A stretch of 18,913 nucleotides of DNA from Candidatus Hydrogenedentota bacterium. GTDB taxonomy: Bacteria; Hydrogenedentota; Hydrogenedentia; Hydrogenedentales; CAITNO01. This document shows, one piece after another, positions 14,356 through 18,913 of this stretch (its first letter is position 1; each line of letters begins with the position of its first letter). The notes under the pieces were generated by a model. It saw nothing but the letters and a program-made list of their open reading frames with translations, had not been told where the DNA came from and did not search any database. Position numbers and translations under genes: made by a program. The DNA lies in assembly GCA_007124105.1 (NCBI GenBank), contig SLFT01000496.1, positions 1 to 18,913 of the forward strand, given 5' to 3'.

Positions 14356-14930
14356 TGCTAATCATAGACAACTACGATTCATTTACGTATAACCTCGTGC
14401 AGTATTTTGGCGAGTTTGAAAATGATGTGCGCGTGTTTCGCAACGACAAAATCACTGTGAGCGAGCTCGAGGCGCTTGCGCCCGAGCGCATTGTGATCTC
14501 GCCCGGTCCCTGTACGCCTGACGAGGCGGGCATTTCCATGGACGTCATCCGCGCCCTTGGCCCGCGTATACCGCTGTTGGGTGTATGCCTGGGACACCAG
14601 AGTATTGGCGCCGTATTTGGCGGCGATGTGGTGCGCGCCGACGTGATCATGCACGGGAAGGTGAGCGAGATTGCGCACAACGACAACCCGTTGTTCAAGG
14701 ATGTACCCTCGCCCTTCACTGCCACCCGCTACCATTCGCTGGTCATCAAACCCGACACATGCCCGGACTGTCTCGAAATCACTGCACAAACCGACGACGG
14801 CGTTATCATGGGCGTCGCCCATAAGGAGCATCCCATCTGGGGCGTACAGTTCCATCCGGAAAGCATTCTCACGCCGAACGGGAAAACCATAATCAGGAAT
14901 TTTGTGAGGCTCGCGAACACGGAGGACTGA
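14352..14930 (+). CDS. trpG: Anthranilate synthase component II (glutamine amidotransferase)
   Basis: A class I glutamine amidotransferase subunit that hydrolyses glutamine and passes ammonia to TrpE. 192 aa, normal. The N-terminal IIDNYDSFTYNLVQYF is typical of TrpG/PabA. The nucleophile Cys79 is in GVCLGHQ, and His168 and Glu170 are in VQFHPESI. The oxyanion segment is ISPGPCTPDEAG. The start ATG at 14352 overlaps the trpE stop; a second ATG follows directly. No separate pabA is in view, so it may serve folate synthesis as well. No trpD, trpC, trpB or trpA follows; the operon ends here. Confidence 0.96.
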   Translation: MMLIIDNYDSFTYNLVQYFGEFENDVRVFRNDKITVSELEALAPERIVISPGPCTPDEAGISMDVIRALGPRIPLLGVCLGHQSIGAVFGGDVVRADVIMHGKVSEIAHNDNPLFKDVPSPFTATRYHSLVIKPDTCPDCLEITAQTDDGVIMGVAHKEHPIWGVQFHPESILTPNGKTIIRNFVRLANTED

Positions 14931-14953
14931 CGCAAGCGCGTTGTGACTTTATT

Positions 14954-15028
14954 GACCTGATTGACCTGATTGACAACACCGGCAGCTCCTCCAAAACGGT
15001 CAACCTGGTCAATGAGGTCAATGAGGTC
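14954..15028. repeat. Nine-base tandem repeats arranged as an inverted repeat
   Basis: The left arm (14954-14974) is a tandem of ATTGACCTG-type units; the right arm (15008-15028) is GGTCAATGA-type units. The arms are reverse complements at 19 of 21 positions, and the two mismatches fall at the same place in successive units. The 33-base middle contains no T-run. It lies between convergent trpG and the sulfatase gene, where a bidirectional terminator or transcript-end stabiliser would fit, but the lack of a T-tract leaves this unproven. Confidence 0.7.
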
Positions 15029-15132
15029 ATACGTCGTGAACGAAGCCGAAACCAGCACCAGACTTATTTGCGCGTCGAGCGCAGCGGGCGGGCAACCGAG
15101 ACAGGCGCATCTCTGGTACTCGTTGTTGGTTG

Positions 15133-16425
15133 TCAGGTTTTGCCGAGGGTTAGTCCGTGGGAGATCAACGGGTCTTCCCTGAGCCCGTTGCCGGCCATCT
15201 GGTCGCTGACCCACGATTCGAGCTGCGTCTCCAGAGTCTGCGCCAATTCGGTGTCTTCCTCGGCAATGTTGTTGTGTTCGTGAGGGTCGTTGACCAGGTT
15301 GTACAATTCACGCGTCGCCGTTCCGTACATATCGGGCTGGCGCGCGAGAATGAATTTGTGCGTCATGGTGCGCATCGCCCATTTCATCTGCCAGGTGCAT
15401 TCCTGGCATACGATATAGTCGCGCAACGTTGCGGCTGTCCCGCCCGCAAGCCAGGGTTTCAATGAGGCGCCTTCCATGTGCTCGGGGATTTCCAGACCCA
15501 ACAGGTCAAGAATGGTGGGCGCTACATCTACGTGAGCGGTAAGTTCTGTTATACGCCCCGGCTTGAGTTCGGGATGCCGGATAATAAGCGGCACATGCAG
15601 GTTGCCCTCGTACAGGCCGTGATGGTCAAAAAAGATGCCGTGCCGATACATCATCTCGCCGTGGTCGGCAAGCAACAGCACAAGCGTGTCGCTGGCGCGC
15701 CCGAGGCTGTCGAGCGTATCAAGCAACATGCCCACCCCTTCGTCGCAATAGCGGATTGACGCGTCATACAGCGCCTCGATATAGGCCGCATCCGTAATGC
15801 CGCCGCCAAGTTGCTTGAGCCACGTGTCTCGCCAGGTGCGTCCAAGGGGATGTCGGTCAAAACCTTCCATCGTGGTATTGCCGGACGCGTGCGGGTCGCC
15901 GTTGTAAAACAAATTGCGGTAGGCGCGAGGCGGCATGTAGGGCGTATGCGGGTCCCAGTAATGAATGAACAGGCAAAATTTCTCGCAATGATGTTGCTTG
16001 AGCCAGGGAAGGGCCCGCTTATTGATTTGCCGGTTGTTTGCGTTCAGGCTGAGCGTATTGCGTTGGGTTGGGTCAATGTAAAATTCGTAGCCCCGATGAA
16101 AATCCAATTGCCACTGGCTGAGGTTGTCCACGGCGCAGGTGGTGTAGCCGTGTTGATGCAGGATGGACGGCAGCCACGGAGCGCTACGGGGGATGAGATT
16201 GCGGCCGTTGTGCGCCACAATGCCGTGGGTGATGCTGTATTGTCCCGTATTCAATGTGGTGAACGCCGGATGGGTCGGGATGGCGGGAGATATATGGGTG
16301 TCGCACACGATGCCCTGAGCGGCAAAATCGTCTATGTATGGAGACGTGTCGCGGTGATACCCGTAGCAGCCGAGATGATCGGCGCGCAACGTATCTATCA
16401 CGATCATTACGAGATTCATGGCCAT
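15133..16425 (-). CDS. Sulfatase-superfamily hydrolase without a formylglycine site
   Basis: A 430-aa member of the alkaline phosphatase/sulfatase superfamily. Metal-binding blocks are visible: VMIVIDTLRADHLGCYGY (6-23) with Asp11, LLLADHGEM (251-258) with Asp254 and His255, and DHHG (267-270). The HYWDPHTPYMPP segment (155-166) is also typical. In the active-site motif, where sulfatases have C/S-x-P-x-R, this protein has AIPTH (48-52). The residue converted to formylglycine is Ala and the Arg is His. It is thus unlikely to be a standard sulfatase; a phosphoester hydrolase, transferase or inactive relative is possible. There is no signal peptide, so it is probably cytoplasmic. The start is either ATG 16425 or 16419. 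It follows the preceding gene by 10 bases, so the two form an operon. Confidence 0.85.
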   Translation of the reverse strand: MAMNLVMIVIDTLRADHLGCYGYHRDTSPYIDDFAAQGIVCDTHISPAIPTHPAFTTLNTGQYSITHGIVAHNGRNLIPRSAPWLPSILHQHGYTTCAVDNLSQWQLDFHRGYEFYIDPTQRNTLSLNANNRQINKRALPWLKQHHCEKFCLFIHYWDPHTPYMPPRAYRNLFYNGDPHASGNTTMEGFDRHPLGRTWRDTWLKQLGGGITDAAYIEALYDASIRYCDEGVGMLLDTLDSLGRASDTLVLLLADHGEMMYRHGIFFDHHGLYEGNLHVPLIIRHPELKPGRITELTAHVDVAPTILDLLGLEIPEHMEGASLKPWLAGGTAATLRDYIVCQECTWQMKWAMRTMTHKFILARQPDMYGTATRELYNLVNDPHEHNNIAEEDTELAQTLETQLESWVSDQMAGNGLREDPLISHGLTLGKT

Positions 16426-16435
16426 CTCTTACCGC

Positions 16436-17113
16436 CTATTCCAATGCGTCCAGCCACGGCAGAATATCCTCATGGGCCTGCCATGCCTTCTCGCGTTGTT
16501 CATCAGTGGGCGGATGCTTATGCAGAATGTCGTCCAGAAAAGGGTCGCCCGGCGTAAACTGCGCGTAGGTGAGCGCGGCGCGGGGGTAGGAGGCTAGTGG
16601 CGAGGGCGCTGTATAAAAGGCCAGCGTGGTTGCGTTCGTGTCCTGCCATAGGAACACAGCCGCCGGGCGTTCCTCGGGGGTGTGTGGATGAACCAGTATG
16701 GTTTGACGGGTATACGAGGGGCCATGACGTTGAATTGTTGCTGTAAAAAAACGGCGGCGACGGGCCGCAACGTCTTCCGGGGCACCTGTCCAGACAGAAA
16801 CGAGCTCGTACAATGCGGCATCCTTAAATCCGATATTGGCAAACGCGTACAGACCAAGAAACGGGTCTACGGCATACGTGATCAGCAACGAACCAGGATG
16901 TTCTGCGGATACAGCTGTTTCGCGAAGGTCCGCATCACTGTAGACCGCTTCAGGATGCGCCGCCGCGAATTCGGTGAATGAAACGCCGACATGGGCGGTG
17001 TGCAACATGCGGTCGAGTCCGCCCGAGCCGTTTGTGTCGTCTGCATCGTCCGCCAGCGCCAGTGTTGTCGCACATAACGCGCAAGCGAACACTCCGAAGA
17101 AGAACTGTTTCAT
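16436..17113 (-). CDS. Secreted protein of unknown function
   Basis: A 225-aa protein. The N-terminus MKQFFFGVFACALCATTLALADDAD is a signal peptide with likely cleavage after ALA (about residue 21). A Cys at 11 is not in a lipobox context. The mature part has no motif I recognise. It contains a segment (about 75-110) rich in aromatic and small residues, and a C-terminal acidic helix-like end (EDILPWLDALE). GGGAG seven bases before ATG supports the start. It is followed by the sulfatase-like gene after 10 bases, and that gene's ribosome-binding site lies at this gene's end. A periplasmic or extracellular partner for the sulfatase pathway is possible but not shown. Confidence 0.75.
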   Translation of the reverse strand: MKQFFFGVFACALCATTLALADDADDTNGSGGLDRMLHTAHVGVSFTEFAAAHPEAVYSDADLRETAVSAEHPGSLLITYAVDPFLGLYAFANIGFKDAALYELVSVWTGAPEDVAARRRRFFTATIQRHGPSYTRQTILVHPHTPEERPAAVFLWQDTNATTLAFYTAPSPLASYPRAALTYAQFTPGDPFLDDILHKHPPTDEQREKAWQAHEDILPWLDALE

Positions 17114-17571
17114 GAAGCGCTCCCAAAAATTGGTTGGAAAAATACCTTGTCAACCCCCATGTCGTAGCACGTACCTGTTGCGTTCATCTGCCGTCAAGCA
17201 GATATGTTGCTTGTTCGATGACCTTGCCGGGCGTCAATATACTTCGTAAGCCGACGGGACGCGCGAACCACCGCTCCAATGCGAATCGCCGCGAGCGCCT
17301 GGGAACGCTCTACGAAACGTATCGCCGCCTCTATAATATCACATCATCGCAATGGGATAATAACCGATTTCAGCCAAAATTGCACGCGCACGATTCGCTC
17401 TATTTGGCGCTTTTTACTGCCTGTAGTATGCAATCCGGCAGGCTGTTTGCACCAGCGGGGCGCTGTAAGTAGGTATAAAAAGAAATTCAATGCAAGCAAT
17501 TGAAACTTGATATTGCATTATAACTTGTGGTAAAAATGATACTCACAAATAAACTTTGGAGGTATCATTTT
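17114..17571. other. Divergent intergenic region between secreted-protein gene and FadL-like gene
   Basis: 458 bases, AT-rich in its right third. On the minus strand a TTGACA (17148-17153) could be a -35 for the secreted-protein gene, but the -10 position (ATTTTT) is poor. A near-palindrome CCAAAAATTGG lies at 17123-17133. On the plus strand TATAAT (17332-17337) and TATAAC (17519-17524) occur without a good partner -35. The frame at 17527-17571 is not called because the strong Shine-Dalgarno points to 17572. No gene is seen. Confidence 0.5.
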
Positions 17572-18813
17572 ATGCGTCAGTTTTATTTTCGTCCTGTATG
17601 CACTGTTTTATCACTACGTAAGCTGTTTGTTTTACTGGTTTTGACGACCATTTTGCTGGCTGCCGCACCGTCGCGTGCCGGGGAAGGGGTGTTTCTCCTG
17701 GGCAACGACGCTTTGCAGCTGGGTCGCGCGTCCAGCGGTGTTGCCAGTCCACGCAGCGCCTACTGGAGTTACATGAATCCCGCCGCCATGGTGGATTTAG
17801 ACCGTCGTTTTGACGTCAACTGGTATTCGGTATTCAGCAAGGTTACATTCGAACCCCGCGGGGTGTTGGGCAACCGGATAAACAGTACACTGGAATCTGA
17901 TGAAATTTTTCATATTGTTTCGATGGGTATGGTGTGGCCGCTGGAATCGGGCGCTCTTGGCGGCGGCATTTTTATTCCAAGCGGTTCGGGCGTTGAGTAT
18001 CCGTACTCACGCAACATTTTCAGTCGTTTAGTCCAGGGCAATCAGGACCGCCGGCTGTCCTATCAGCATGTTCGCGGCGTGCTCGCGTATAGCCATGAGT
18101 TTGATAACGGTTGGGCCGTGGGTCTGGGGCTGCATCTGTCGTTGTCCCGCTTCCGCAGCGATCATATTACCTTGCGCGCGTTACCCGCCCGGTATGGCAA
18201 CAAATGGGACAGCGCCTATGGCGCGGGGTTGGGCATCGGCATTTACCGCAGCTGGGACCGCTTTTCTGTGGGCGCCAACTACAGTTCGCGACATTGGACG
18301 CAGTCCATGAAGAAGTACAGCGATTTGCTGAACTATACGCTTGATACGCCTCGTGTGGCGCAGGTGGGCATGGCCTGGAAGGTTACTCCTGATGTTGAAA
18401 TTGCCCTGGACTATAAATGGCTGAACTGGAAAAGGATCGGCACTTATGGTTCGCCCATATTCGGCGGCGGCGGTTTTGGATGGCGAGATCAGCATGGCAT
18501 TAAATTCGGCGTCGAGTGGAACGTTCATCCCAAATGGACGTTGATGGGCGGTTACGCATACAGCAACACGCCCATCACAAAAGACAACGTGTTTCTGGCC
18601 GCGCTGGTGCCCGTAACCACGGAGCAGCACATCACCGCCGGGGTCTCGCACAAGATCAGCGAAAAACACGAGGTACACCTTGTGGGCGTGTACGCGCCGG
18701 CGAACAAGATGCGCGACACAGGCCGGGGCGACTTGTTCTCTCGCCTGGGACGGGGTTCCACCATTAAGTCCGGTGGATTTTCCGCTGTGGCGGGGTACAG
18801 TTTCTTGTGGTAA
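17572..18813 (+). CDS. FadL/OmpP1-family outer-membrane porin
   Basis: A predicted outer-membrane beta-barrel for uptake of hydrophobic compounds such as long-chain fatty acids or aromatics. 413 aa from ATG 17572, which has GGAGG nine bases upstream; an in-frame ATG at 17527 lacks such a site. The signal peptide is KLFVLLVLTTILLAAAPSRA with cleavage after about residue 36. The mature N-terminus GEGVFLLGNDALQLGRASSGVASPRSAYWSYMNPAAM (37-73) follows the FadL family pattern leading to the NPAAM motif. The remainder alternates polar and hydrophobic residues with many Tyr, Trp and Gly, and the protein ends in GYSFLW with a terminal aromatic, as barrel proteins do. It is a single gene with its own terminator. 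The substrate cannot be told; the crotonase at 4937 is too far to link. Confidence 0.87.
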   Translation: MRQFYFRPVCTVLSLRKLFVLLVLTTILLAAAPSRAGEGVFLLGNDALQLGRASSGVASPRSAYWSYMNPAAMVDLDRRFDVNWYSVFSKVTFEPRGVLGNRINSTLESDEIFHIVSMGMVWPLESGALGGGIFIPSGSGVEYPYSRNIFSRLVQGNQDRRLSYQHVRGVLAYSHEFDNGWAVGLGLHLSLSRFRSDHITLRALPARYGNKWDSAYGAGLGIGIYRSWDRFSVGANYSSRHWTQSMKKYSDLLNYTLDTPRVAQVGMAWKVTPDVEIALDYKWLNWKRIGTYGSPIFGGGGFGWRDQHGIKFGVEWNVHPKWTLMGGYAYSNTPITKDNVFLAALVPVTTEQHITAGVSHKISEKHEVHLVGVYAPANKMRDTGRGDLFSRLGRGSTIKSGGFSAVAGYSFLW

Positions 18814-18857
18814 TTCGTTGGTCTGTTGCGGGGCGTGGATTTTAATGACAGACATGA

Positions 18858-18890
18858 CGGGCGCTTCCTCTCTGGAACTGCGCTCGTTTT
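18858..18890 (+). terminator. Intrinsic terminator of the FadL-like gene
   Basis: A GC-rich stem, CGGGCGCTTCC (18858-18868) against GGAA-(CT)-GCGCTCG (18874-18886), has an 11-bp pairing with a two-base bulge and one G-U. The loop is TCTCT and TTTT follows, 44 bases after the stop codon. It is the clearest terminator in the window. Confidence 0.65.
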
Positions 18891-18913
18891 GAGAATATTC
18901 ACGGATTTGAAAA

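Noticed and set aside
14954..15028. CRISPR array
   Set aside because: Units are nine bases without spacers; not a CRISPR layout.
15811..16557. Plus-strand open frame of 248 codons opposite the sulfatase gene
   Set aside because: Runs through two well-supported minus-strand genes with no ribosome-binding site or domain.

Overview
The window is an ordinary-looking stretch of chromosome from a Gram-negative bacterium. The envelope type follows from a FadL-like outer-membrane porin with an aromatic C-terminus and from several exported proteins. Base composition is moderately GC-rich by eye. Housekeeping genes are scattered rather than grouped in classical operons: hisF stands alone, trpE-trpG stand without the other trp genes, and icd and serA are neighbours. 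With a sulfatase-fold enzyme and an AmaP-like protein also present, an uncultured lineage (PVC/Hydrogenedentes-like) is possible. That placement is a guess, because the window holds no rRNA or other firm taxonomic marker. I see no phage, transposon, CRISPR array or plasmid gene.

Layout. At 1-2396, on the minus strand, a good sigma70-type promoter reads into tRNA-Gly(GCC), tRNA-Lys(CUU), tRNA-Leu(UAG), trigger factor (tig) and clpP, which runs off the left edge. A very stable GC-rich hairpin lies between tRNA-Lys and tRNA-Leu. At 2418-5725, on the plus strand, are a membrane-anchored SGNH hydrolase, a secreted HtrA-like protein without a recognisable catalytic triad, and a PaaG-like crotonase. 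At 5808-9868, on the minus strand and in transcription order, come serA, icd and an orphan cytoplasmic histidine kinase. At 10310-14930, on the plus strand, are an AmaP-like membrane protein with a very long acidic tail, hisF, a Trp-rich leader peptide, trpE and trpG. At 15133-17113, on the minus strand, a secreted protein of unknown function is followed 10 bases later by a sulfatase-superfamily enzyme. At 17572-18813, on the plus strand, a FadL/OmpP1 porin ends in a clear intrinsic terminator.

How the parts fit. The tRNA-tig-clpP transcript joins decoding, nascent-chain folding and proteolysis. SerA feeds serine synthesis, Icd the TCA cycle, HisF histidine synthesis and TrpEG the first step of tryptophan synthesis. 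The most notable element is an unannotated 23-codon ORF 64 bases upstream of trpE. It carries four Trp codons within five (WWWRW), has its own Shine-Dalgarno sequence, and overlaps three alternative hairpins. This is the signature of ribosome-mediated control of trpEG by tryptophan. No canonical hairpin-plus-U terminator follows it, so the output mechanism may not be the textbook one.
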